Shown here: positions 17,078-25,294 of the stretch, piece by piece
Numbering within the stretch: position 1 is the first letter of the stretch
Layout: the number at the start of each line of letters is the position of its first letter
Assembly (NCBI GenBank): GCA_910579055.1
Contig: CAJTSU010000026.1
Span: 1-30,535, forward strand
From: an uncultured Mailhella sp.
Lineage (GTDB): Bacteria; Desulfobacterota; Desulfovibrionia; Desulfovibrionales; Desulfovibrionaceae
DNA: 30,535 bases
Direction of reading: 5' to 3'
Translations under genes and position numbers: made by a program
The notes under the pieces: model-generated
What the model saw: the letters and a program-made list of their open reading frames with translations, nothing else
Databases searched by the model: none
Told to the model about the DNA's origin: nothing

Positions 17078-18004
17078 TCATCCGGCATAGTGTTGCCGGA
17101 TAAAGTCCGCCACCCGCCGTTCAGGCGTGTTCAGGCCGTCTTCAAGATACATCAGATAGTGCCGTGAAGGAAGCAACCGAAGACCGCGCACCGCTTTTGC
17201 GCAAATCAGGCCGTTGCGGACATACCAGTTGTTCCGGGTCATTCTGTGCAGAAAAAGCCCGGCGGCACGGTTCTGGGCTATGACCTGCATGATGCTCTCC
17301 CGGCTGTTCAGGTAATGGCATCCTGTCACCCGCATTTGCCGCGCGGCTGAACTGAATATGGAGTCGGGCCGGTTATACTGGTTGGAATAGGTGGCGAATT
17401 CCAGCTTTCCGCAGTCCTCCGGGGCCAGTTCCTCCTTGAGCGCAAGAGGATGTTCGCTGCTGAGAAACACGCGGTACTCATCCTCAAGCAATGCGTCTCC
17501 GGCAAACCCCATGCCTCTGTAGCGGGCCAGCTCCCTTTCGCGCTCTTCGTCGATGAGGGCCGTCACACCGACATGGGCGCGCCCGCCGCGCAGAAAATCA
17601 TAAAATTCGTAGAATGTCGCTTCGTGCAGAACAATGTCAATATTTTTCAGCTCGTCCCGGATACGGGGCAGCAGGCCTTCCACAAGGTAATTGCAGGCTG
17701 AGGGAATGGCCACCAGCGGCACGGTTCCCCCTTCCTCCTCTTCCGCGCCAAGCGCCTTCCAGGCGGCGATCTTCGCGTTCAGCTCCTTCAGCAGCTCCCG
17801 GCAGTCTTCATAAACCCGCACGCCCCACGAGGTGGGCACAACGCCGTGCTTGCCCCGGACAAGAAGCAGCACACCCAGCTCCTCTTCCAGCGCCTTGACG
17901 GCGTTGGTCAGCGCGGGCTGCGTGATATGCAGCTTTTGCGACGCCTTGTTGAAGGAGTGGCATTCCACAATCCGCACGAAATACTGAAGCTGTTCCAGGC
18001 GCAT
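17078..18004 (-). CDS. LysR-family transcriptional regulator 2
   Basis: A 308-aa LysR regulator. The N-terminal helix-turn-helix reads MRLEQLQYFVRIVE and FNKASQKLHITQPALTNAV. The effector-binding domain follows from about residue 90, with the typical FLSSEHPLA segment near the middle. AGGAGG lies seven bases before the ATG. It is transcribed divergently from the SLC13-type transporter and third amidohydrolase-like gene, the classical arrangement for a LysR regulator and its target operon. The effector is unknown and is probably the transported compound or a product of it. Confidence 0.92.
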   Translation of the reverse strand: MRLEQLQYFVRIVECHSFNKASQKLHITQPALTNAVKALEEELGVLLLVRGKHGVVPTSWGVRVYEDCRELLKELNAKIAAWKALGAEEEEGGTVPLVAIPSACNYLVEGLLPRIRDELKNIDIVLHEATFYEFYDFLRGGRAHVGVTALIDEERERELARYRGMGFAGDALLEDEYRVFLSSEHPLALKEELAPEDCGKLEFATYSNQYNRPDSIFSSAARQMRVTGCHYLNSRESIMQVIAQNRAAGLFLHRMTRNNWYVRNGLICAKAVRGLRLLPSRHYLMYLEDGLNTPERRVADFIRQHYAG

Positions 18005-18103
18005 CAGCGTTCCTCCTGTCCGTTGTCAGCCAAGGGTAAAAAGAAAGATGCCGGCGCTCAAGGAGTATATGAGGGCTCTCTTTGTTCGGGTTATAAAAAA
18101 ACT

Positions 18104-18168
18104 TTGAACAACGCTATAACAAAAGAACATTATACAAAAAAAATTATCGTGATATTTTTCATTATATC
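18104..18168. promoter_or_regulatory. Divergent promoter/operator region with two dyads
   Basis: The 217-base AT-rich gap between LysR 2 and the transporter contains a TTGAAC box at 18104-18109, followed within about 20 bases by TTATAC, a plausible plus-strand promoter. It also contains two perfect dyads: TATAA-N10-TTATA (18115-18134) and GATAT-N8-ATATC (18151-18168). These are good candidates for LysR recognition and activation sites. Assignment rests on sequence symmetry and position. Confidence 0.45.
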
Positions 18169-18221
18169 ATGCGTTCGATACCTTTGCGCTTGAAAGACTG
18201 GACCATCAACCGGAGGGCACC

Positions 18222-19679
18222 ATGCAAGGCTCATCTTCACCGAACAGGGCGTATCTTCACGTTATCGTCTTTTTCGCCCTGATCTTCGGCACAGGTTTTC
18301 TACCGCCTCTGGGCATCACTGAAATGGGGATGAACATCCTCGGCGTTTTTCTCGGTTTGCTCTACGGCTGGTCGTTCATCGGCTTCGCCTGGCCCAGCAT
18401 GATCTGTCTTGTGGCGCTGGGTTTTACCGGCTATGCCCAGCCGGCGTCCATTATCGCCTCGGCCTTCAGTCACCCGGCGGTGCTGTTCACCATTTTTGTG
18501 CTGGCCTTCACCACCTACTGCGACAAAAGCGGCATCAACGCCGTCATGGCGAAATGGTTTCTGAGCCGGAGTATTTTCGCCGGGCATCCGTGGATTTTCA
18601 CGGCCAGCGTGCTGGTGGGCACCCTGCTGATCAGCTTTCTGGTGGACGGCGTGCCCACGGTCTTTCTGATCTCCGGCATTTTGTATTCCATCTTCGACGA
18701 TATCGGCCTGAAGCGAGGCGACGCATACCCCGCCTGGCTGCTGGCGGGCGTGTGCATTGCGGGCGTGCTCTCCTTTGCCTGCAAGCCGTGGGCAGGGCAA
18801 AACCTCATGGGTATCGGCACACTGGCCGAAGTTTCCGGCGGCACTGCCGTTATTGAAAACATTACTGTCATCGCTGTTGCACTGCCCGTCTGCATCGCCA
18901 CCCTGCTCGTCTACACCCTGATCGTCCGCTTCATCTTCCGTCCGGATGTTTCACATCTGGCGCATCTCACGCGGGAATACCTCGCGGGCATCAGAAACGG
19001 CATTGAAATGGGCCGGGCTCAGCGCATCGCCGCCGCATCCCTTGTTGTCTTTCTCCTGCTCATGTTCCTGCCGAACATCCTGCCCGAGGGGTCATCCCTT
19101 GCCGCGTTCTTCAACAAGTTTTCCATGACTGTGGCCATCACGCTTATTCTTGGCGTGCTCTCCTTTATCCGGGTAGACGGCAAGCCCGCCTTCGACTTTC
19201 AGGCCTGTTCCGGCGGCATCAACTGGAACGTCATCTGGATGCTGGCCGCGTCCATTCCGGTTTCCGCCGCCATGAGCAGCGACGGCGCGGGGCTGAGCAG
19301 AGTTCTGACCGAACTGCTGCATTCTTTCGCCAGCGGCGGCAATATCATTCTGTTCCTCGCGGGGTTCATGATTTTTGTGAATGTCATGACGCAGTTTACG
19401 CACAACGTGACCATAGTCCTCATTGCCGTACCCCTGATCTGGAATCTCAGCCAGAGCACGGGCATCAACCCCGTGGGTTTCTCCATCCTGATGTTCCTTG
19501 CGGCGGGCGCAGCCTTCGCTACCCCGGCGGCATCCACCGTGGGCGCGCTCTCCTTTGCCAACGGGGAATGGATCGGCATGAAGCGGGCCTTTCAGGCCGG
19601 TATTCTGGGCTGCATCGGCGGCATTGTCTGCATGCTGGTTCTCGGCCTGCCGCTGGTCATGGCCTTTGTGGGCATCTGA
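18222..19679 (+). CDS. SLC13/DASS-type anion transporter
   Basis: A 485-aa polytopic inner-membrane protein with about 11-13 hydrophobic segments, resembling the divalent anion:Na+ symporter (SLC13) and wider ion-transporter superfamily, which import di- and tricarboxylates or sulfate. Suggestive blocks are the repeated re-entrant-type segments LSFACKPWAGQNLMGIGTLAEVSGG and AFATPAASTVGALSFANGEW. GGAGG six bases before ATG 18222 supports the start. The amidohydrolase-like gene begins 32 bases after it, so the two are probably one operon under the divergent LysR regulator. The substrate is not determinable from the sequence. Confidence 0.8.
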   Translation: MQGSSSPNRAYLHVIVFFALIFGTGFLPPLGITEMGMNILGVFLGLLYGWSFIGFAWPSMICLVALGFTGYAQPASIIASAFSHPAVLFTIFVLAFTTYCDKSGINAVMAKWFLSRSIFAGHPWIFTASVLVGTLLISFLVDGVPTVFLISGILYSIFDDIGLKRGDAYPAWLLAGVCIAGVLSFACKPWAGQNLMGIGTLAEVSGGTAVIENITVIAVALPVCIATLLVYTLIVRFIFRPDVSHLAHLTREYLAGIRNGIEMGRAQRIAAASLVVFLLLMFLPNILPEGSSLAAFFNKFSMTVAITLILGVLSFIRVDGKPAFDFQACSGGINWNVIWMLAASIPVSAAMSSDGAGLSRVLTELLHSFASGGNIILFLAGFMIFVNVMTQFTHNVTIVLIAVPLIWNLSQSTGINPVGFSILMFLAAGAAFATPAASTVGALSFANGEWIGMKRAFQAGILGCIGGIVCMLVLGLPLVMAFVGI

Positions 19680-19711
19680 TTTACCTTTAATACCAGTTCC
19701 GGAGTTTCACA

Positions 19712-20542
19712 ATGATCATTGATTTTCGCGTCAGAGCGCCCTTTGCGGCGTATGCGTCCAGCCCTCTCTTTACCCATGCGGACATGGTGGAACAGGATAC
19801 CATGACCCGTGTAGACACCCCCATGTCGCCCTCGGCAAAGCAGTTTTCCCTGGATCTGCTCATTCAGGAAGCCGAAGAGGTGGGAGTGGACAACATGGTC
19901 ATTCCCCTGCGCAGGGCCGCCGGAGGCCGCAATGAGGATCTTGCCGCCCTGCTCGCCACATATCCGGACAAGCTGATCGGGCTGGCCGGAATCGACGTAA
20001 CAGATATCGGCCGCGCCATTGAGGAAACAGAACGCTTTGTCGTGAACGGCCCGTGCCGGGGCATTGTCATGGAACCGGGACAGGATCTGACGCCGTGGTT
20101 CGTCAATTCCGCATGGGTCTTTCCCCTTTATGCCTTCTGTCAGGAACACGGCGTGCCCATCGCCTTTACCTTCGGCGGCATCATGACCCGTTCCCTGCGC
20201 TATTACGCGCCCGAACTCATCGACGATGTGGCCGCGGCCTTTCCCGGCCTGAACATTGCTCTGGTGCACGGAGGCTGGCCCCATGTCACGCAGGTCTGCC
20301 AGATCGCCCTGAACCGCCGTAACGTGTATCTTGTGCCGGATATCTACATGGTGCGCTCTCCCGGCATGGCGGATTACGTCATGGCCGCCAACCACCTGCT
20401 GCGGGAACGCGTGATCTTTGCCTCCGCCTATCCCATCCTGCCGCTCAGGGAGGCCAAAGACGCCTATCTCGGCTGTGGTCTGCGCGATGAAGTCAAACCC
20501 CTGATCATGGGCAAAAACGCCGCGCGTTTTCTGAATCTTTAG
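19712..20542 (+). CDS. Amidohydrolase-2-like protein, paralogue 3, lacking metal ligands
   Basis: A 276-aa third paralogue, close to paralogue 2 (CRGIVMEPG, YYAPELIDDVA, VHGGWPHVT, MAANHLL). MIIDFRVRAP puts Arg6 and Arg8 at the normal HxH metal positions. AFTFGG lacks the mid-barrel His. FASAYP has Ala239 in place of the metal Asp. His186 is retained. GGAG seven bases before ATG 19712 supports the start. It follows the SLC13-type transporter. The stop codon enters the first base pairs of a hairpin shared with the convergent methyltransferase gene. Confidence 0.82.
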   Translation: MIIDFRVRAPFAAYASSPLFTHADMVEQDTMTRVDTPMSPSAKQFSLDLLIQEAEEVGVDNMVIPLRRAAGGRNEDLAALLATYPDKLIGLAGIDVTDIGRAIEETERFVVNGPCRGIVMEPGQDLTPWFVNSAWVFPLYAFCQEHGVPIAFTFGGIMTRSLRYYAPELIDDVAAAFPGLNIALVHGGWPHVTQVCQIALNRRNVYLVPDIYMVRSPGMADYVMAANHLLRERVIFASAYPILPLREAKDAYLGCGLRDEVKPLIMGKNAARFLNL

Positions 20543-20566
20543 AGCATTTCGCTCATGAAATGCTCT
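20541..20566. terminator. Bidirectional hairpin across convergent stop codons
   Basis: A perfect 10-bp stem (AGAGCATTTC/GAAATGCTCT) with loop GCTCAT begins within the stop codon of the amidohydrolase-like gene and contains the TGA stop of the convergent methyltransferase gene. It likely serves both transcripts, although U tracts are short. Confidence 0.6.
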
Positions 20567-21149
20567 CTATCTTCCGCGCCAGATACAGGGTTTCCCGGCG
20601 TGACGGCTTGTTGCTCTGCCTACAGGCCGTCACACGGGCCTTTTTCCAGTCCAGCGCGCTCATCCAGGCATCCACGGCTGCCGCTTCCTCTTCCGCCCCT
20701 TCATGCCCGGTATATACATGCACACAAAGCAGGCCGCCGCGCCGCAGCCTCGGCCATACGGCTTTCAGCGCCGCCAGCGTGGACGCCGCCGAAGTCCGCA
20801 CGCTCTTGTCACTGCCCGGCAGAAACCCCAAATTGAATACCACCGCGGCCAGATCCCGCCCCACGGGCATATCCCGGGACAACAGCGCTTCCATCTCAGC
20901 ATGATCGCCCGGCGCGAGCCGAACCCGGCCTTCCAGCCCATGTTCACACAGCAGCGCCGCTGTAGCCCGCAGGGCTTCCTCCTGCCGATCCACGGCCAGA
21001 ACCAGACCTGTTTCCCCTACCAGAGAGGCGAGAAACAGGGCATCATGCCCGCGTCCCGCCGTGGCATCCAGCACGCAATCCCCCGGAGCGCAGGTCTGCG
21101 CCAGAGCAAGATGACAGAGGGCCAGCAATTCTGACAAAGGCGCGGACAT
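20553..21149 (-). CDS. mnmM: YtqB/MnmM-type SAM-dependent tRNA methyltransferase
   Basis: A 198-aa Rossmann-fold methyltransferase that closely follows Bacillus YtqB. Motif I is DATAGRGHDALFLA (28-41). The acidic SAM-ribose residue is in LAVDRQEEAL. The family signature NLGFLPGSDK lies at 106-115. The C-terminal block QSNKPSRRETLYLARK closes the family match. YtqB has been identified as MnmM, which methylates the 5-aminomethyl group of nm5(s2)U34 in certain tRNAs; transfer of that function here is inferred. The gene starts three bases after the stop of the upstream unknown gene, so the two are co-transcribed. Confidence 0.8.
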   Translation of the reverse strand: MSAPLSELLALCHLALAQTCAPGDCVLDATAGRGHDALFLASLVGETGLVLAVDRQEEALRATAALLCEHGLEGRVRLAPGDHAEMEALLSRDMPVGRDLAAVVFNLGFLPGSDKSVRTSAASTLAALKAVWPRLRRGGLLCVHVYTGHEGAEEEAAAVDAWMSALDWKKARVTACRQSNKPSRRETLYLARKIESIS

Positions 21150-21152
21150 CTC

Positions 21153-21713
21153 TCAATAATCCTTTCCCTTTTCCAACTTGCTTTCTTCCGGTTTGGCCGC
21201 ATACGGAGTGATGGACGTTACCCGCTGAATCGCCTGCCGCGCGGTCCAGGCCCGGAAGGCATGCTCCCATTCCCGAAACAGGGGCACTCCGGAAGAATGA
21301 GAGGCCGGCACATCTTCCTCGCCGTTCGCTATTTCCTGTACCCATCCGTGAAATGCGTCCAGTCCGCGCCGGAATTCCGGGTCAGCGATCAGCGCAAACA
21401 TGTCCTCCCCGAACGCCGGGTCGGCGCTGTCGCGCCCCAGGCTGCGGGCGACATGACGGAACACCGCGTCGCGCGATTCCTCCATGGACAGGGGGCGCCC
21501 CTGCAAGGCTTCAAGCATGGGAAAAAGTTCAGCCTCTTCCCGGCGCGCAAGTTCAATCCACTCCTCCGGCACACGCAGTTCGGCGTCAGGTTCGCCCCCA
21601 CCTTCCGCTCCATCTGTTTCGGATATATCAATATCAGCCATAAAATAAAAACGCAGCCAGTGCTCATAACGCAGCGCGCGCAGCAGCAGGGAACAGAGAT
21701 CGGCATCGTGCAT
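21153..21713 (-). CDS. Acidic protein of unknown function
   Basis: A 186-aa ORF with CGGAG at good spacing before ATG 21713. The product is acidic and probably cytoplasmic and helical, with an N-terminal segment CSLLLRALRYEHWLRFYF, a Gly/Glu-rich patch (GAEGGGEPDAE), and conserved-looking aromatic segments later (FHGWVQEIANGEE; FREWEHAFRAWTARQ). No known domain, signal peptide or membrane segment is recognised. Tight coupling to the MnmM-type gene argues that it is real and possibly conserved with it. Confidence 0.7.
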   Translation of the reverse strand: MHDADLCSLLLRALRYEHWLRFYFMADIDISETDGAEGGGEPDAELRVPEEWIELARREEAELFPMLEALQGRPLSMEESRDAVFRHVARSLGRDSADPAFGEDMFALIADPEFRRGLDAFHGWVQEIANGEEDVPASHSSGVPLFREWEHAFRAWTARQAIQRVTSITPYAAKPEESKLEKGKDY

Positions 21714-21765
21714 GAAAAACTCCGGGAAACAGGATGGTTCAGGGTAAAAACATTTGCTCTCTTAC

Positions 21766-21863
21766 AGCGCCATGCTGATACCGCTGTGCGAGATGTGTAT
21801 TTTTGCTCCGGCACGGATTGCCGCGGGGCTGCTGACTTTGTCAGCAGCCCCGAAAAGTGCCGG
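21766..21863. repeat. Mosaic intergenic repeat E with nested inverted repeat
   Basis: 21766-21796 is the complement of a block found at about 25511-25541 (CTCGCACAGCGG then ATCAGC). 21801-21814 (TTTTGCTCCGGCAC) matches 25457-25470 in the same orientation. From 21808 to 21863 two nested dyads form one structure: outer CCGGCAC/GTGCCGG and inner CGGGGCTGCTGAC/GTCAGCAGCCCCG with a three-base loop. The structure lies downstream of gdhA and may stop its transcript. Confidence 0.6.
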
Positions 21864-21959
21864 CAGGCCGCACTGCGCTTGCGACGTTGCCCGCCCGAAT
21901 GGTGAAGCGAGCGACGGCTTCAGGCGTGAAACCCGCGGGCCGGAACATGGGATGCGCAG

Positions 21960-23318
21960 TTACATCACACCCTGTTCAATCATGGCATCGGCCACCTTGC
22001 GGAAGCCCGCAATATTGCCGCCGAGCACATAGTTGCCGGGAACGCCGAATTCCTCCGCCGTATTGTGGGCAGCACTGAAGATATTGGCCATGATGTTCCG
22101 CAGTTTTGCATCGACCTCTTCAAAGGTCCACGCCTGCATGCTGGCGTTCTGGGCCATTTCCAGCTGGCTGGTGGACACCCCCCCGGCATTGGCGCACTTG
22201 CCGGGACCAAAGGCGATGCCCGCGTCAAGGAAGGCGCTGACAGCTTCCGGAGTGGAAGGCATATTGGCGCCCTCGCAGACCAGGAAACACCCGTTTTTGA
22301 TCAGGTTCGCCGCGTCTTCTCCGCTCACCTCGTTCTGAGTGGCGCTGGGGAACGCAAGCCGGCAGGGAACTTCCCATACAGGATGAGTATTCTTCCCGTA
22401 ATCCTTCACGGCGGTATATCTGGCGTCGGGGCACAGCTCCGCATACCGGGAAAGGGATGCGCGCTCCTGTTCCTTGACCTGCTTGAGTGCTTCCAGATTA
22501 ATGCCGCCGGGCTGATAGATGCACCCCCTGGAATCGCTGCAGGTAACAGGCCTGGCGCCGAGTTCGTACAGCTTTTCAATGGTGTAAATGGCCACATTGC
22601 CGGATCCGGAAACCGCCGCCGTGCAGCCTTCCATGCTCTTGCCCCGCACCTTGAGCATATTTTCGGCAAAATAGACACTGCCGTAACCTGTGGCTTCCTT
22701 GCGGGCAAGAGAACCGCCCCACTTGAGCCCCTTGCCGGTCAGCACTCCCTCGAAACTTGAGGTCAGCCGCTTGTACTGGCCGAACATATAGCCGATTTCA
22801 CGCGCTCCCACGCCGATATCCCCGGCGGGCACATCACTGGTGGCGCCGACATAGCGGGTAAGCTCGGTCATGAAGGCCTGGCAGAAACGCATGATCTCCC
22901 CTTCAGACTTGCCTTTGGGGTCAAAATCCGAACCGCCTTTTCCCCCGCCGAGAGAAAGGCCGCTCAGACTGTTCTTGAAAATCTGCTCGAAGCCGAGGAA
23001 CTTGAGAATGCTCAGGTTCACGCTGGGGTGAAAGCGCAAACCGCCCTTGTACGGGCCAAGAGCGGAGTTATACTGGATGCGATAACCGCGGTTGACCTGC
23101 ACACGTCCCCTGTCGTCAGTCCAGGCGACACGAAACATGATCTGGCGCTCCGGCTCGACAATACGTTCAAGGATACCGTTCTGCTGATATTTTTGATCCC
23201 TCTCGAACAAAAGCTCAAGAGATCCGAGAACCTCACTGAGCGCCTGTATAAACTCCGGCTGGTGAGGATTGCTCTTTTTCACGCTGCGGATGACTTTCTG
23301 AACATAAGACGAGGCCAT
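21960..23318 (-). CDS. gdhA: NADP-type glutamate dehydrogenase
   Basis: Reversible reductive amination of 2-oxoglutarate to glutamate in the cytoplasm. The 452 residues match the hexameric bacterial class. The substrate-binding segment is YNSALGPYKGGLRFHPSVN (83-101). The active-site block is LSLGGGKGGSDFDPKGKS with Lys127. The dinucleotide-binding fold contains VSGSGNVAIY. CEGANMPSTPEA and the C-terminal NAGGVSTSQLEM segment are also characteristic. AAGGAG six bases before ATG 23318 sets the start; the frame stays open upstream for 279 bases but with no support. NADP preference is inferred from the family, not tested. Confidence 0.96.
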   Translation of the reverse strand: MASSYVQKVIRSVKKSNPHQPEFIQALSEVLGSLELLFERDQKYQQNGILERIVEPERQIMFRVAWTDDRGRVQVNRGYRIQYNSALGPYKGGLRFHPSVNLSILKFLGFEQIFKNSLSGLSLGGGKGGSDFDPKGKSEGEIMRFCQAFMTELTRYVGATSDVPAGDIGVGAREIGYMFGQYKRLTSSFEGVLTGKGLKWGGSLARKEATGYGSVYFAENMLKVRGKSMEGCTAAVSGSGNVAIYTIEKLYELGARPVTCSDSRGCIYQPGGINLEALKQVKEQERASLSRYAELCPDARYTAVKDYGKNTHPVWEVPCRLAFPSATQNEVSGEDAANLIKNGCFLVCEGANMPSTPEAVSAFLDAGIAFGPGKCANAGGVSTSQLEMAQNASMQAWTFEEVDAKLRNIMANIFSAAHNTAEEFGVPGNYVLGGNIAGFRKVADAMIEQGVM

Positions 23319-23352
23319 GTGAAGCTCCTTCGGCAAATAAACGGGACAAATG

Positions 23353-23440
23353 TTACATTTTTGTAAAATCAGAAAAAAACTATCGCCCACGATTAACTTC
23401 GGTCGCTTTCCTATGTACCTTTGTCTTGTATTTTTGGCAA
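23353..23440 (-). promoter_or_regulatory. Candidate gdhA promoter and dyad
   Basis: On the minus strand TTGCCA (complement of 23435-23440) and TACATA (complement of 23412-23417) are spaced by exactly 17 bases, about 95 bases upstream of gdhA. Between this promoter and the gene lies the dyad TTACA-TTTT-TGTAA (23353-23366), a possible repressor site. Confidence 0.45.
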
Positions 23441-23776
23441 GCAACAAGCAAGGTATGCTTGCAGCCGAACCCGCCGCCGGCAACATGATCATATTTACAA
23501 AATTGTTATTTTTCCAACAAACAGGGATTTTTCCGCGGCGTGTCGCCCGACGGACGCTCCGAAGGAGCGTGCCTGTGGCCCGAAGGCATACAGGCATGGC
23601 CGGCAGATACTTTCAAAGAGAAATGTTCTGAAAGATTCTGTCATAGAACCGTGTTGACAGCGTTGCGCGGAACGTATGGTTTTGCTTCGGCACGGGCGGC
23701 AATATTCATCAGCTCGCTACGCTCGCGCCTCCGGATGTCAAGAACATGTTCAACGCTATTCTGGCACAGAACCTCT
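23441..23776. repeat. Non-coding region with dispersed repeat copy C
   Basis: No gene is supported here. Two repeat modules are present. 23657-23693 differs at only three of 37 positions from 25434-25470. 23721-23762 matches the repeat at 86-127 and, inverted, 30462-30504. Short hairpins occur upstream (ACGCTCC/GGAGCGT near 23549-23565; GCCTGT/ACAGGC near 23566-23591). A dyad TTGTT-N8-AACAA lies near 23504-23521. Confidence 0.6.
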
Positions 23777-23809
23777 AAAAAAAAGAGGGAAGGAACAGCT
23801 CCTCCCCTC
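23777..23809 (-). terminator. Rho-independent terminator of the UGA-containing gene
   Basis: On the minus strand a 10-bp stem (GAGGGGAGGA pairing with TCCTTCCCTC, one G-T wobble) with a five-base loop is followed directly by eight T. It lies 30 bases after the TAA/TGA-type stop at 23840, not after the internal UGA at 24152. This shows that the transcript is organised around the longer reading frame. Confidence 0.85.
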
Positions 23810-23839
23810 CTGTCACAGACAGACGGTCTTATCGTCGGG

Positions 23840-25294
23840 TTACTTCTTCGCGGCCGCAGCAGTGGCTTCGCGCAGGAGCGCGGAGTTCACGCGGCTGAAG
23901 AAATGTGCGGTGGAACGGCACTTGTCGCCGACAACGGCGTCAATGTGCAGGCCCTGGCTGCGTCCGGCAAGGTTATCGGTCTTGTTGCCTTTCTTGTCCT
24001 CAAGATGCCAGGCCTTGATGGTCTTCCCGTCGAAGTCGTCAATCACAACCTTGTAGTAGTCCTGCGGTCCAACAAACACGTTGTTGGTCTTACCCAGTTC
24101 GATTTCGTCCTTGTTTTCAAGCACGATCTCGTGGATAAAAGTGCAGGTCGCTCAAGTTTCAGGACGCGCGACAAAACGCGGGTCCAGCGGCCATTCTGTG
24201 CCGTCCTGCACGTCGATGACATCCTTGTAGGCCACGAGGGAAGCCTTGCCGTCCGCAATGGGACTGGTGGGGCTGTTCACGTTGAGGAACACGATTTCCT
24301 TCCCGCTGGGGGAAAGAATCCAGAACGTGTCACGAGTTTTCTCGGACATGAAGAGTTTGGCTTTGGTCTTGTCGTTGTAAGGACCAAAGGTCTTGTCAAC
24401 GCTCTTGCCGTCTTCGGTCAGGCGGATGCTCACGCTGTCCGCGGTCACATTGGTGACTTCCACGGAAGCTTTGCCGATGGTGAACTTGTCTCCCTTGGCA
24501 TAGGAGGCGATCAACGGCTCGGAGGGAGAAATCCAGGCGTCCGTGCAGCTGTCGGTGCCCATTTCGCGCACCTTGACCGTTTCAGGAGTAATTTCATCCA
24601 CAATCACATAGGTACGGCCACCGGCGGCCACATTGGTCGTCATGATATTGGTGTCGCTGAAATCGCTCCCGGTGATGGGATAAAAACCGGCCTTTTCATA
24701 CGGCTTGGCGGCGTCAGCCTTGCCGTTGGCTCCGTCATTGGAAGCAATGGGGCCGACGGTGACGTCAAAGGTGGAACCGTAATAGTTGCCCGTGGTTTTC
24801 ACCAGCTTGAACGTGGCGGCCATGGCGCCGGGCATCATGTACGTGTCGGTGGAAATGCTGGCAAGTTCCCAGCCGCGGGTTTTGTTGGGGTTCATGGGCT
24901 TCACTTCACCAAGCTGAAACACCTGGTCATGAAGCACGGTACGGGCACTGCGCTGGTTGATGTAATAGAAGGGGGTGGGGCCGACGTAAATTTTTTCGTT
25001 GTCAAACGGCTTCCAGTTGCCGCAGCGCACCGTGGTATACACGCCCGCCGGGGGAATGACGATGGTTCCGTCGCTTTTGATGCGCGTTTTGCGAAGGACA
25101 ATACCGTCATAAATGGTTTTTTCCGCTCCGCTGATGGTGACGTGCTTCTCTCCGTTCACCAGGCCGGGCAGTTCAAGCACGTATGCGCCGTCCTTGGCGG
25201 GCGACTGCATTACGGCTGGCCGCGAAGCGCCCCAGGCTTCAGCGCCGCATGCCACAAGCAGGCACAGGGCGAGAGCAGGCACTTTTTTAAACAT
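23840..25294 (-). CDS. Exported protein of unknown family with one in-frame UGA (candidate selenoprotein)
   Basis: The frame from ATG 25294 (AAGGAG seven bases upstream) runs 380 codons to a UGA at 24152-24154, then continues in the same frame for 103 codons to 23840. Read through, the product is 484 aa. The N-terminus is a signal peptide: either signal peptidase I cleavage near AWGA, or a lipobox LVAC with Cys16. The body is beta-rich, Thr/Lys/Asp-rich and has no recognised domain. The downstream part is clearly protein-like (NNVFVGPQDYYKVVIDDF) and echoes an earlier block (EKIYVGPTPFYYI). The UGA is followed by Ala-Thr-Cys, giving U-x-x-C. Alternatives are a recent nonsense mutation of a Cys, Trp or Arg codon, or a sequencing error. 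The terminator lies after the long frame. Confidence 0.6.

Noticed and set aside
23319..23597. N-terminal extension of gdhA
   Set aside because: AAGGAG precedes ATG 23318, the shorter protein has the normal GDH length, and the extension overlaps the likely promoter.
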